The position numbers and the translations under genes were made by a program. A DNA stretch of 64,000 nt, taken from positions 103,220,896-103,284,895 of the forward strand of contig NC_071392.1 in assembly GCF_022682495.2 (NCBI RefSeq), written 5' to 3'. Numbering within the stretch: position 1 is the stretch's first letter; every line of letters begins with the position of its first letter. The notes beneath the pieces were generated by a model. It did no database searches. It was given only the letters and a program-made list of their open reading frames with translations, and had not been told where the DNA came from. Positions 23,301 to 34,649 of this stretch are shown here, in pieces. This DNA is from Desmodus rotundus. Taxonomy: Eukaryota > Chordata > Mammalia > Chiroptera > Phyllostomidae.

Positions 23301-23445
23301 CCGTTCCGTTTCCTTTTCACCTTTCCGGGCGCGATGAGGAGGCGGACGCCCTCAGGAGGGGCGCAGAGACATTCTCAGAGACTGGGAGAGCTCCGCAGTC
23401 GCCCTCTCCCACACCCGAGGGGTCGGTCTGCCGCGGGCAATTATG
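20348..23445 (-). other. ERV internal region, no recognisable genes
   Basis: About 3.1 kb between polypurine tract and primer-binding site. Small frames exist on both strands but I recognise no protease, reverse transcriptase, integrase or envelope motif. The stretch near 21934-22160 is strongly strand-biased (pyrimidine-rich on +). The 5' leader side (22931-23064) holds a degenerate tandem array. Confidence 0.7.
22931..23064 (-). repeat. ~33-bp degenerate tandem array with YY1-like motifs in the ERV leader
   Basis: Four units begin at 22931 (AAGGTGGCGG), 22963 (AAGATGGCGA), 22996 (AAGGTGGGGC) and 23035 (AAAATGGCGG), spaced 32-39 bp. The first three each carry a CACGTGAC/GCGTGAC/CATGTGGC-type element 12-16 bp later. 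The AAGATGGCG core matches YY1 sites often found just downstream of start sites in retroelements. Confidence 0.6.
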
Positions 23446-23463
23446 CTCCTGGCCGGCTCGCCA
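23446..23463 (-). other. retroviral primer-binding site, tRNA-Arg
   Basis: The minus strand reads TGGCGAGCCGGCCAGGAG. The complement of the mammalian tRNA-Arg(ACG) 3' end plus CCA, recalled from memory, differs at one base (A in place of the second G of CCGG). It lies 3 nt past the 5' LTR, the normal spacing. Confidence 0.8.
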
Positions 23464-23466
23464 AAA

Positions 23467-24524
23467 ACTTACAGAACAGGTGGGGGGTGGTTCACGATAT
23501 ATTATTACAGAAAGGATCCCCCCTTTCTCTCTCTGGGGGTTCCCCCCCCACACCCACTAGGTCCGCATAGCCTGCTGCCAGAGGAAAGACGTCTCTCAAT
23601 GCCAGAGACTGGTGAAAAGGAAAGAAATTATTTATTTAAAAGTTACACAGACTCAGAGTAGTGACTTAATGTCTTCAATAAGATACTAAAGTCCTCTAGA
23701 ATACCCACAGATGCACAGTCCTTCCCTCTCCCTGTGCCCAGTCCGGGGTACCGTGTCTCAGGGAAAGAAGTAGAAGTCCGTGATTCAGGCTCCCGGCACC
23801 ATCAGCTGTATGGCTGCTGAAATCTCCAGTTAATCCAAAGCCATGTGGCACCTCATGGCCCACCAGCAAGAGTCCTTTCTCCCCTTTTTCTTCCTGTCAA
23901 AGTCTCTCCTGCTACCTAAGCCGCGTGGCAAAAAGGAGCACCCCAAAACCACATGGTCCTCCTTCCTCTCCTCCAAAACCACATGGTCTTCTCTCTCCAT
24001 GGCTGCAGCGCCTGGGTTTAAATCCCAGAGCCCGTCTTCCTCTGCAGCCCGATTTCCAACTCCTCCTACAATCAGTTACACCTGCCAGCATCCCCGTATT
24101 CTTCCAGCTTTACTAGGCCGCCATAGTAAGTCTGGGCAGGTGTGGCCCCATGGCATGGAGCCAATCATCTCCAAGCTCTCACACAGGCCCTGTAACCAGG
24201 GGGAGTTGCCTCCCAGTTACATCTTGGGTGGAAGTCACTCCCAGCTCCCTGGCTCAAAGCATGCCCACAGCTGTTTAACATATCTATGAAACCAGTTAAA
24301 GATTATAGATATGTTCAATGACCACGCCAGAGGTTAGCTGCAAAGCTGTTGCTGTACAAAACAGCTCTGAATGACCCTCCTCCATGTGTCCCTTTCCCCA
24401 GCTCAGGCTTGTGGGAGTGAGGACATCCTATATATATTTTTCTAATATTTCCTGGACACCTTGAGTTCTGGACCCCATTACAAATCCCTATTAGGGGCCC
24501 TCCTCTTGGCTTCACCCTGTTTCA
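23467..24524 (-). repeat. 5' LTR of the ERV
   Basis: This copy of about 1058 bp aligns end to end with 19277-20333 at roughly 95% by eye. On the minus strand it starts TGAAACAGGG and ends ...TGTAAGT, where the partner ends ...TGTAACA, so the terminal CA is changed in this copy. A TATATATA stretch lies near 24431 and an antisense AATAAA near its U5 side. Confidence 0.85.
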
Positions 24525-24639
24525 GAATGAATGAATGACGTGCTCTTCTAAGGGTTCATCTGATTACAGCTGTCGGCCCCAGGAGACCAAGAATGCTGAC
24601 TCATCATAGGTCACTGGTGCCCTTCCAGTTGGAGGAATG

Positions 24640-25315
24640 GGCTCTAGTCCGTGTCTCTCAGGGACTCTTTGGTTGTGTTTCTGCTGCGCAACGGAGCTCC
24701 CCTAATGCTGTGTTTTAAAGCAACAGCAATTTATTTCTAATGAGTCTGTGGGTTGCCAGGGGCTTCTTCTGCTTCGTGTGATATCAGCTGGAGGGTCTGA
24801 AATGGCTCCACTCCAGTGGTTGGTGGCTCGTGCTGCTCACAAAGCAGGGACTCGGTTGGGGCCATCCGCTAAATGGCCCTGTTCTCCACGTGGCCTTTTC
24901 TCACGCCTGCTTGGGCGTCCTCACGGTATGGGGGTCTCAGGGTCGCCTGACTTCTAAGCCTGCAGAAAGGAGAGCTGCCAGGCCTTCTTAAGCTTCTTTC
25001 ACTTAGAATATTCTAGGGATCTCAGGGCAAGAGTTGCTGGCTGCCTCCTGCAGGAGGGGTTCAATGGGTCGAACACACCCCTGCTTTTTCCTGCTGCCCT
25101 TGACTCCATTTGAGAGTCAGGGCCCCAGTGAGAGTCCGACTGGCCAATTTTGGTCACATGATCACCTCTTGGTCACATGGCAAGAGAGGATAGGGCCTCT
25201 TAGCAGGGGAGAGAGTCCTCAAAAAGAAATTGGGGTGCTATTGTCAAAAGAAGGGGGCCAGATGCTGGACAAGCAAAAGGGGGTTAGAAAGCCTTCCATG
25301 GCCCCCCAGTAATCA
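24640..25315. repeat. decayed interspersed repeat adjoining the ERV (family unresolved)
   Basis: TTTAAAGCAACAGCAATTTA, GGTTGCCAGGGGCTTCTTCT and the end AGAAGGGGGCCAGATGCTGG are repeat-like in order, but the family could not be settled. It begins about 115 bp past the ERV target duplication. Confidence 0.4.
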
Positions 25316-25354
25316 ATTCTGCCTCAGGATGAGCAGTGAACACTTTTAAGTGAA

Positions 25355-25412
25355 TGAATGAATGAATGAATGGAGGATGGAAGGGGGGATGGCTGAATGA
25401 ATGAATTTTTAA
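25355..25412 (+). repeat. (TGAA)n tract
   Basis: GTGAATGAATGAATGAATGA continues, then a GGATGG-rich break, then GAATGAATGAAT; probably from an L2 tail. Confidence 0.75.
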
Positions 25413-25819
25413 GTCTAGTGTTTGTGGAATGCCCAGATCTGTATGGCAACTTTTCAGGGACAAGGGCTCCGTAGCTCAGGCACTGCTGGCGGTCTGGGGG
25501 CCCTCTTCACCTGATGGGGCTAAGCCAACTCCCAGAATCCCTGCCACCCTCGGCATCCCCGCCCCAAGGGTGGGGATTATTTGAGCTGACGCCTGGAAGG
25601 GACAGCAAACGTGGTAACGGGGGAGCAGCTGGCACAGTGGGTGTGCTCCCTTCTCCCCAGTCCTCACCCCCCATGGACACTGGCAGCCTGGCTCTACCCC
25701 CTCTCTTGCGGCCACTGTACACACAGTACACCTGGAGACACCCAGTGAGGCCCCCAGCGGCGGGGAGACCGCCAGTGGGAGACACTGATCCCGGCTTGAA
25801 GAGTACCTCTGACCCGCGG

Positions 25820-26240
25820 CTGTGCTCCTGCTTGATGGTCTATTTCCAGCTGCTAATTAGATTGCACAGCACGCCGGTGTTGGAAATGGACCTGTCATTC
25901 CAAATTCTCCCAACTTGCATCTCTATATTTAGCGGGTTATTTGGTAAAAGTAGCTCCAGACTCCCTCCCCGCCCGTGAGTACAAGCTTCTCAAATAATTG
26001 TCCGCATCGGACCGTTTCCAAGGTGAGCTAATGAGACGCTATCTGCTAATGGCAGGGGCATGGTGGGTGAGGATGGAGCACGCGGCTGTGGATGGGGTGG
26101 AAAGGAGGAAATAATTGGATTATTCATACCGGCCAGTCAAAACAGCCCTTTATCCCTTTTATGTTCTTCTTGAAGGAAACTGCAATCTTTGGAAACATAA
26201 GTATGTGTTCTGTGGGGAGAAACAGGACTCTGAGAGAGTG
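25820..26240. promoter_or_regulatory. repeat-free homeodomain-motif-rich block (candidate enhancer)
   Basis: CCAGCTGCTAATTAGATTGC, CTCAAATAATTGTCCGCATC, GAGCTAATGAGACGC and GGAAATAATTGGATTATTCA occur within 300 bp of otherwise unassigned DNA. Confidence 0.35.
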
Positions 26241-26574
26241 GGGGGTTAAAAGGGGGGGGGCGGGTGCCTGGGACCGTCTGCCTGGCAGAGGCAGCCTGCA
26301 CTGGGAGCCGGCCCACAGTTAGGCGTGAATAATGGCTCTGTTCAGGTCCAACTTTATTGCTTTTGGCCAAAGGCCTTTTGCAGAAATAACTTTGTAACTT
26401 GCTGCCAGGGAAGCTTTTGTCCACAGCTAAGACAAAAGAACAAAAGTGGGCATTTCTGATCTGATTCCCGTTTTCCCTAAACGCCCAGGAAGGGCAGCAG
26501 GTGTGACCTACCTGGCAGGCGTGGGCAGGCGAAGGCGAGTTCCAGCTTCACCGAGGCCAGGCTGCCGCTCCAAA

Positions 26575-26945
26575 CTGATCTTCATTCTGTTCTTCACACG
26601 GGCCAGCTCATTTCCACCACAGGGCCTTTGCACGGCTTTTTCCTTTGCTTAAAAAGCATTTCGTCCATGGCTGTCTTCTCACCCACCCTCTGCTCTCAGC
26701 TCAAACATCACCTCTTCTTAAAGGCCTCCCCCAGTTTACTCTGTCTTGTCACCTGATAGTGTCCCTCAAAGCTCTTAAGAAAACCTGAACTTCATCTTTG
26801 TTAATTGCCTGTCTTCCCCACCAGAATGTCAGCTCCCTGAGGACAGAGGCCTGGTCTGCCTCATGTCCACTGCTGTTAACCAGCATCCCACACGGCACCT
26901 GGCACACAGTAGGTGCTCAGAAAACACCAGATGGCTTTGAAGGGT
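26575..26945 (+). mobile_element. L2 3' end, sense
   Basis: CCACAGGGCCTTTGCACGGC, CTCAGCTCAAACATCACCTC, AGAATGTCAGCTCCCTGAGG and GGCACACAGTAGGTGCTCAG. A T-run of about 17 follows at 26979. Confidence 0.85.
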
Positions 26946-27524
26946 TGCAAAGAGTCCCCCAGCCCAACTCCAGATGGTTTTTTTTTTTTTTTTTTGCCAG
27001 CTCGATCTTTAAAAGGTGCTGAAGGGTTTCCACTTTGGAATCTGGGTGTCCCCAGTGTGGTCCTGTCCCCACCCTTCCCTGTACCCCTAAGTTCAGGCCA
27101 CTCCTGTAGTTCTCCTCCCTGGCCCTGCAGTCATTTGACTTTGTGTCCCCACTTCAGACAAAGGCCACTGCAGGCAGGTGTCTCTCTCCAAAGGTGACCA
27201 GACAATATCCAGACCTCTTATGAGTCCCAGCCTTGGGCCAGCCTGCTGGGCTCCAGGCACCCAGTCCATTGTCTGGATCGAGGGGTACTGCTCTTTCCAG
27301 GGGCGCAGGGATGCTTGTAAATGACTTCGAATCCCAGGGAGCAGGTCATTCCCTTTTCTGCTCTCCTTTGAGCCCGACATCAAGGAGGAAGCCCCATTAA
27401 TCCCTCTTCCCTGGCCTTCAAGGGGCCCTGCGCCCCTGGTAAGAAAAAGCTCTGTGCCCTTGGCCAGCAGGAATTAAACCACAAGGTCATCTTGGGTTTG
27501 TGTCTTAGTGTCACTATCCTTTTA

Positions 27525-27650
27525 CGGCAGTGTCATCATGTGGGGGCTATTTGGCAATGCCCGGAGACAGCTGGGTGTGGCTGTAACAGGTAGAGACCAG
27601 GGATGCTGCTAAACAGCCCACGGTGCACAGGAGCACCCACGCGGCACTGA
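27525..27650 (+). mobile_element. MER20-like DNA transposon fragment
   Basis: ATTTGGCAATGCCCGGAGAC and AGGGATGCTGCTAAACAGCC followed by GGTGCACAGGAGC match MER20 with moderate divergence. Confidence 0.65.
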
Positions 27651-27654
27651 GTGG

Positions 27655-29265
27655 CCCAGCCCCATGGTCAGCATGGCCCAGTGAGAGCCCGGTGCTTGTT
27701 CCCCGTGGAGAAGAACCCTTCCTTTGACCATAAATGTACTGAAATGAGCAAGGGAGTGAGTGAAAGCTAAATCTGGGGCCACTGAGAGTGCAGGTGACAA
27801 GCAGAACTTCCTGAGATCCTGACATACAGCTGAAGGGTGTGGGGCAAAGGTCGGTCAGCGGCCCCCCTTTCAGACCAGACCATCTGCTTCACACCAGAAG
27901 CCCCTGCCACTGGGAACTCCCAGGAGTTGATTCTGGGCCAGGCGGGGAAGCTGCACTCTCAGGGAGCTCCGGCAGGGCGGGGCTGTGGACACCTCTCCTG
28001 CCCAGCCAGGCACTGTCACCTTCCCTCCCGACCGGGCCCTGGAGCCCTGTCCTGGTGTCTCTCACCGCAGACAAGCCAGCGGCCACCTGGTGAGACTGGG
28101 GACAGACAGCCGCTTCCCCTCCTGGACAGCTTCCACGACCACAGTGGCCTTGAGCTCATAGGGCCAAAGGGCAGAGCCTGAGGGCGTCATTTCTCAAAGC
28201 ACCCAGGGAAGGACCGGGGCAGGCCTGGGGAAGTTAGGGCCACGTCCCCCCAGTCAGCTCCCACACTTCTATTTGGCTTCATTAGGTGGCTTCCTTTCTA
28301 CTTAAGAACAAGAAAGAGGGAAGTTTTGGTTTGTTTGCTTTTAAGTGAGAATAAAGAAATGTTTTCAGCGCAGATATAATGAGGGAAGACGTTCTCTGGT
28401 GTAAAGAGGGGAGGTGGTTGCTGCAGCATCTGCATCCAGCGCAAGCCTGTCTGTTTGCCTCTCTGCTCCCTTCGGAGCCCTCTACAAAAGCCCCATTGAG
28501 TTAACGCCTTTGGGTCGCATGAGGAGGAGTGGAGTTGGGGCAGCCCTCAGGTCTCCCCAGGCAGGGATCTGAAAACCCGACCTCGGCTCGGCTTGGGGAG
28601 CAAGGCAGAGGCAGCAAGGTGGAGTCTGATGCCCATGGAGTTTCATTTCCCAGTGGCAGGGGCGGGGCACCCACAGGCTCTGTCCCCCTGCGGAGCCCGG
28701 CTTCCATGACTTGGTGGGGGCCACTGTGTTTCCCAAGATGGTCGCGGTGTACCCCACATCCTCACCTCCAGTGTGACCTGGACACCCCCTGTTGAGAGGA
28801 GGGGTCCGTGTCCCAGCTTGTGAACTGCGTGACACCAATAGAATGTGGTAGAAACATTACTGGGGGGTGTCTGAGGCTCAGTGGGAAAGGAGGGGCAGCG
28901 CCGCCTGGCCACTGGGACCCTTGATTTTGGAGTCACAGCTGCCGCGTAAGAAACCAGACGCCACCCTCAGGCCGCCATTGCTGTGAGGAAGGCCAGGCCA
29001 CGCAGAGTGGCCCCCTGAGGTCCCGGCTAATGGCTGGCAGCAGCCGCCAGAGGACAGAAGGCCCCAGCTCCTCAGTCCTTCAGCTGCGGCCTCAGATGTT
29101 ATAAAGCAGAGACCTGCCCACTCCTGCCCTGTCCTGTTGAATTCCTGAGCACGAGTCCCTGAGCATAAAAAATAAGAAACAAAAAGCAAAGCTTTTATTC
29201 CGGGCTTGGGGGTAAGTCATTGTACAGAAACAGTAATTGGAGCCCTGGGCACATGCCAGTCTTCC
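27655..29265. other. intron 1 stretch, no gene seen
   Basis: GC-moderate DNA with open frames up to 118 codons on both strands. None has protein-family character. Confidence 0.6.
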
Positions 29266-29329
29266 CTCCATTCATTCATTCATTCATTCAACACCCGGAA
29301 TCTCACTTCTCACCCCTTCATTGTCTCCA

Positions 29330-29890
29330 CACTGGTCCATGGCAGTGTCTCACCAGCCTCCCTGCGTCCACCTGCACACCCTAAGTCTATTCTTCACATG
29401 TAGCTAGGAGGACCCTGTTAAAACCTGCATCTGATCTCGGCACCCCTGGGCTAGAACCCGCCTGGTCTCCCTCACTTCAAATATTAGCCTTCTCCTCGCT
29501 CTGCTCCACCCCAGCTATGCTTGCTCACTGTATGTTCCTCAAATGCCCAGGCATGGTCCCACCTCAGGACATTGGCACTTGCTTTTCCCTAAGCCTGGAA
29601 CACTGTTCCCCTGAATATCTGCTAGGCACATCTCTCCCCCTCCCTCAGGACACTGCCCAATGTCATCTCCGAGACTGACCTTCGCTGACCCTCCCCCATT
29701 TAAAACTGCAGCCTTCGCCTGCTAGAGCTTCAGCCTCCCTCTCCTGCTTCTTCTCCTTAGGGTTTATCACCTCATGTGCCTGTCATTTATTTGGGTGGCT
29801 GATCCATGAGAGATTTTCATTTCTGGATCCTCAGCAGGGAGCATAGGGCCCATGCAGAGTAGGTGCTCAGTAAATACTTGTTGACTGGGA
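29330..29890 (+). mobile_element. L2 3' region, sense
   Basis: From TGGTCCATGGCAGTGTCTCA through TGCTTTTCCCTAAGCCTGGA to AGTAGGTGCTCAGTAAATAC. A (TTCA)n tract lies just upstream at 29270. Confidence 0.8.
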
Positions 29891-30339
29891 GAATTAGGAC
29901 CCAGGCTGCGCCAGGGGCTGGGGCTGTGCAGTTAGAAAGAAACAGCCCCCACAAAAGAAAAGCCAGAACGGAGGTGTGCATAAGGGACCGCAGGCTGTGA
30001 TGGGTGCTGGGTCGAGGCCGGGAGTGACAGGAAGGCCAGGGAAGGCTCTCCCCCCCATGCCCCCAGACTCCACGCACCCCAGACTTGAAGGCTGTGCCCA
30101 GGGAATAGCCTGTTTTTCTTGGCAGATGAAGAAACTCTGAGGCCGCATCAGGACCAGAATTCATGGCTCCCGTGCCCACGTTTCTTCCACTTCTCTGCAC
30201 CTCTCTTCTTTTATCAAATAACAGATAAGAATGAGGGAAGGTTGCCTTTGATAAGGCCGAGAGTTGGGCCCAGGCCCAGGACTAGAAGGCTGTGTTGGCA
30301 GGTGTGTCTATGCAGAAGGTGGCTGGGATGCCCCCTGAG

Positions 30340-30990
30340 CTAACACTCTGCCTCCAGCTTGCCCTACTGTTTGGCCTCGTTTGGTTGCAAGTGACAGAGA
30401 AAGCTACTCAGAGGGACCTTGGGAAAAAAGAGAATTTGAACCACGTCCCTGAAGAGTCAAAGTGTTTAGAAACTTGACCTAAAAAAGAAGGAAAACTAGA
30501 TGAAGGACATAGAAGAATCTATTGGTGCAAAGAAATGAACAAAGGACCCAGAGGTAAACCTCCTTCAAGCTTAGCTGGATCCAGGTCCCCAAAGTTGTCA
30601 GGAACCAAGGATGTTCCATTCCGCAGCTCTGTTCTCTCCTGTGTGTTGGCTTCCCTCCAACTCCATGTGAGGCGAGGTGAGTCAGAGCCTTCCCTCGCCC
30701 TTGTGTTGGAAAGATGTGGAATAAGTTAGCCAGTTGGAAAGAGTCAGTGCCTCTGTCTAGTTAGGCCAAAGTGCCTGGATTACTCTGGTTGGTCAGTCAC
30801 TGAGGAAAGGAGATTGGAAGGCCCTGATTGGCTCAGGTCTGGGTCCCTTGGTCTAGCCTTGGAGCTTTGTCACTGGGACCTAATTTGAACCTGAGGGACC
30901 CCATGGATCGGGGAGAATAGGACCCCAAAGGAAAATTGGGCACTGTTATAGAAAGTAGAGTGAGAAAATGCTAGATGGCCCAACACCAAC
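30340..30990. repeat. old interspersed repeat of the CTGATTGGCT family (unresolved name)
   Basis: TTTGGTTGCAAGTGACAGAG at one side, CCCTGATTGGCTCAGGTCTG in the middle and CCAAAGGAAAATTGGGCACT near the end occur in the order seen in a common mammalian repeat. Related relics lie at 930-1060, 25085-25290, 33075-33360 and 62440-62800. Confidence 0.5.
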
Positions 30991-31210
30991 ATTTAGTGGG
31001 TGCTTACTGTATACAGCTCTGTTGTAAAGGTTTCACAGGCATTAAGCGATTTCATCCTCACCTCTCTATCAGTGCTGTTATTGGTGCCACTTTACAGGTG
31101 GAGACACTGAGGTCACAAGAGGTTAAGTGACCTACCAAACAGCCAGTAGGCCGTGGAGTTCGAATCTTGATTCGAACCCAGGCCATCCAGCTCCAGTTGC
31201 CATCTTGACC
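30960..31210 (-). mobile_element. MIR SINE, antisense
   Basis: ACTTTACAGGTGGAGACACT, GGTTAAGTGACCTACCAAAC and GATTCGAACCCAGGCCATCC; nearly full length. Confidence 0.88.
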
Positions 31211-31599
31211 CCTTCTCTGGCCTGGTACCAGCTGTGTTTCCCCCAGCACCTATTCATCCATCTGCCTGCCTTTCTCTACTCTTGTCAGCTGCGTGAGAAC
31301 AGAGATTTGTGTCTGTTTTTCCCCCTGGCCATGAAACAGTACACGGTGTGGAACACACACTCAGACATTTGAGGGTGTGAATTACGTGGCCTCTCAAACG
31401 CCTGCTCACTTGACATGCAAACCCTTGTGATACTCAGCTTCCCAAGACTTCAAACAAATTCCTTGTTTCTGAACTTTCTTTGAGCTCTGACTATGTAGCG
31501 GTTCTAGCAGTTCTGATCTAGCGGTTCACCTGTGGTTGGCCATCCCTCCGATCCTGTTTTCTGACCCTCCTCACCTTTAGCTGGATACATTCAACCCCA

Positions 31600-31745
31600 A
31601 CTGTTGATATCCAGACCCCTCAGCTCCACGAGGGCAGGGACTTTTCCCCCACTGTTTGATCTGCAGCACCAGGAACTGTGCCTGGCACACAGTAGGTGCC
31701 TAGCACACAATAGGTGCCTGAGAATCTCTTGTTGCATGAATAGTT
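31600..31745 (+). mobile_element. L2 3' tip, sense
   Basis: CCACGAGGGCAGGGACTTTT then CCTGGCACACAGTAGGTGCC twice in part. Confidence 0.75.
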
Positions 31746-32439
31746 TTGTGGGCTACTGGGTTCCTAAGCCCTTCTCTTCAGGCCCTAATTTCCTTTCCCT
31801 ATCCTGACCCCTTGTCTTGAAATCTGATCTTATCCCCCCTCCCTCTGAGGGACCCTTTTTCTGTCCCCTGCCTTGCTTTCAGAGAGCTGGCTTGGTTCTC
31901 CACCTCCAGCTGGAATTCCAAGAACAGGCAGACAGGCACCAGGGACCCTGGGCCTGGGTAGCAGGTAGTGGAGACAGGGAGGGTTTGTGGCCTGTAGGTC
32001 CCAGGAGCTTCTCCTGTCCCTTTTGTCGAGAGCCCTGGAGAGGAGGAGAGGAGGCTAAAAAAAAACAGTGGCCAGGAGGACGGGGAGACGCCAGAGGAGT
32101 GTAAGGTTTAACAGATGTGCGTGTGTCATCCCCTGTCTAGACAACTTCTGGGCTTGTGAGGTTTGGGACCACACATTTCCACCCCACCCACTCTGCCTGC
32201 TGTTGGCTCCAGCTGCTTCCCCTCCCTGCAGCACCCTGCACTGCACCCCCTTCTTCAGGGTCTACCCACTTCTGTCCTTTGTTCTTCTTAGACTTCTCCA
32301 ACTTGACTCTGCAAGGACTCCTCCAGGCAGCCCTCCCAGACTGCCCCCAGGCCAGCAGTTTCCCCCTTCTTTTTCCTGCTTGTACAACACACTTAACCTC
32401 AGCTTCTGGTATCACTGGTCACTTTCCAAGTGAGTGTAG

Positions 32440-32510
32440 GAGTCAAGAGGGGGCTCTGGGGTCAGAATGTCTGGGTACAAGTCTCAGCTGAGCTGTCTGC
32501 CTGCTGTGTA
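32440..32510 (+). mobile_element. MIR fragment, sense
   Basis: GGGGCTCTGGGGTCAGAATG TCTGGG then CAAGTCTCAGCTGAGCTGTC. Confidence 0.5.
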
Positions 32511-32874
32511 AGTGCTGCAGGGAACAGGTGGTGCCCGCCAACAAAGGTGTGAGCAGAGTGTAAGAAAATGAGGAATACAGGTTCCCTGGGGCTGGGGGCG
32601 GCAGGGAGCGTTTGCTGGAACCTGGAGAGGGCCACCCCCAGGAGCTGCGGCCCTCACTAAAAGGCAAGGCAGGGATGTGATCATTTCCCAGTAACGGGCA
32701 AAGAGGACATCTGGAAGGTACCCGGGCCCCTCTCTCTCCCCACTCTCCCTTCCCCTGGTGGCGTTCCCCTGGGCCAGACTCTACCAGGAGGCAGAGAGTA
32801 GGGAGCCCATTAACGTGGTCGGTCCAAGTGAATCCCCCAGGGCACAAGAGAGGGTGGTGAGGGGTGGATCGAAG

Positions 32875-32960
32875 GTTGGTATTCGGCGCTCCGGTGGTGC
32901 GACCTTCGGCAAGCTCTTGAACCTCTCCCTGCCTCCGCTGGCTCATCTGCAGTTCATAAT
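32875..32960 (+). mobile_element. MIR fragment, sense
   Basis: GACCTTCGGCAAGCTCTTGA then CTCATCTGCAGTTCATAATG. Confidence 0.55.
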
Positions 32961-33074
32961 GTTAGGGTGACAGGAGCTAGCACAGGAAAAGTGCTGGGAT
33001 TGGGCAGGCCCCAAGATAAGCACACCATCAATTTTCGTTTCCCCTCATCACTCTTGTTTTCGGGAGTTTATTGT

Positions 33075-33360
33075 GTTGGTCTTAGTTCTTCCTGTTGCAA
33101 ACGACAGCCCAGCTCAGACACACTTAAGCAGCGAGGGACCCCTGTTTGAGCCTGTGACTGGCTGCAGGGTGCGTCTTGGTTTGGCCTACTGTTACCAGCA
33201 TCCCGGCTCAGACCCCTTCCCAGCACCCAGCAACCCACCCTACAATTTCTCCTCTCTTCCTCGTTGGCCAAGCCTGTGTCACGTGTCTATCTCTGGGCCA
33301 ATCACAGGAGCTGGAGCTCAAGTGTGCTGATTGGCTCCACCTGGGTCACATGTCCCACCC
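33075..33360. repeat. old interspersed repeat of the CTGATTGGCT family
   Basis: TTCCTGTTGCAAACGACAGC at the left; GGGCCAATCACAGGAGCTGG and GCTGATTGGCTCCACCTGGG at the right. Confidence 0.45.
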
Positions 33361-33454
33361 TACATTGAAATTGCACATAATCCAAATAAGGGAGCAGCAG
33401 TACCCCCAACCACAACTGGAGTACTGCGACCAGGAGGGAAAAAATCACTTGCTA

Positions 33455-33990
33455 AGTCAGTGAGTATCTTGAGTGTCTGCTACGTCCCTAAGAACCGTTA
33501 CAGGTGTTGGGGGTACAGATGGGAACAAAGTGGACAGAAATCCATGCCCTCAGGGAGCTGATGTTTCAGTCCAAGAAACCCATAAAGACAAAATATCTAG
33601 TCAGAAGAGGTGAGTGCTACTGGGGAGGGAAGAGATTTCGATTTTGACCTCAAGGAGGTGAGGAAGGGGCCGTGAAGACACCTGGATGAAGGCGGCAGGC
33701 AGCTTGAACAGCATGAGCAAAGACCCTGGGGTGGCATGTTTGACGACCAGCATGGAGGCCCATGGGGCTGGTGCTGAGTGGGCAGGGAGGAAAGTAGAAG
33801 GTGGTGAAGTCAGAGAGGGGATGGAGCCGACAGTGTAGGATCTTGTAAGCCTTTTGGAGGGTTTGGGATCTTTTTTATTCAACATGAGATGGGAGCCCTT
33901 GAAGGCTTTGCAGGAGAGGACAACCTCTTACTTTTAACAGGGTTCTTCTGGCTGCTTGATGGAAGGAGGCGGGGTGAAAGCAGGCAGGGA
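33455..33990 (-). mobile_element. L2 3' region, antisense
   Basis: ATCTTGAGTGTCTGCTACGT, CATGCCCTCAGGGAGCTGAT and GAGCAAAGACCCTGGGGTGG in inverted L2 order. Confidence 0.8.
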
Positions 33991-34649
33991 AGCCAGTTAG
34001 GGGGCAGGATTATCCTACCCCTTACTTAACACTGCGCCTCACACATACTTGGCCCTAAATAAATACTTGTCAAGTAAATGAAGGCAGGCAGAAGTGGCCT
34101 GGCTCCCTGGACCCCCTAGGGAGGACCCCCAGTGGGTTGCAGAGGCTCTGGCCCCAGCACCTGGGGCACTTCTGCATACCCCCACAGTTTCCTTTCTTCC
34201 CGCCTCCCATGTGAGTTCTCCTGTCTGATCAATTCCTGGTTCTCCCTCTGGCCATGTCTGCCCCTCCCAGCCGCCTCCGCTGCCTGATCTTTCCCACACT
34301 CCTCTCGGCTACTCTCGTGGGATCTGGGGGTCCTCGGAGGAAAGCAGCTCTCTGGATCTTTCCAGACAGGCCTGGGGGAGGTCCCGGGTGTTTCCTGAAG
34401 TTACAGTTTGCAGGGCTGGGGGGTGTCACCCTGAGACCTGCTCCTTTCTGCAGATGGGCAGGTAGATCCAGAAGCAGAGGCGATGCTTGGGACATTAGGC
34501 ATTTGCAGAGATGTCACTGGCATGGGAAGCAGGTCTGTGGGAAATCACAGGATGAAGAGAAGGAGCGGGTAGGCCTTGGCATGAGCTGGTGGGAACATGA
34601 AGAGGCGTCGTGGGACGGACAGAGCGTCGGTCAGCTGTGCGGATTCACC

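Larger units (their letters stand above)
19277..24524 (-). mobile_element. ERV1-like endogenous retrovirus, tRNA-Arg primer type, short interior without recognisable genes
   Basis: Two near-identical direct repeats (19277-20333 and 23467-24524) flank about 3.1 kb. Read on the minus strand, the right copy is the 5' LTR. It is followed after three T's by TGGCGAGCCGGCCAGGAG, a primer-binding site one base from the complement of the tRNA-Arg 3' end. The left copy is the 3' LTR, preceded by a purine tract. The host target GAAT is duplicated at 19273-19276 and 24525-24528; 4 bp is usual for gammaretrovirus-like (class I) elements. The outer LTR ends are TG...CA. The interior is far shorter than a full provirus, and its longest frames (under 165 codons) resemble no gag, pol or env, so this is an internally deleted or non-autonomous copy. 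It lies antisense to SULF2 in intron 1. Confidence 0.88.

Noticed and set aside
19277..24524. Simple segmental duplication explaining the two 1.05-kb direct repeats
   Set aside because: TG...CA ends, GAAT duplication, primer-binding site and polypurine tract in correct order show a provirus instead.
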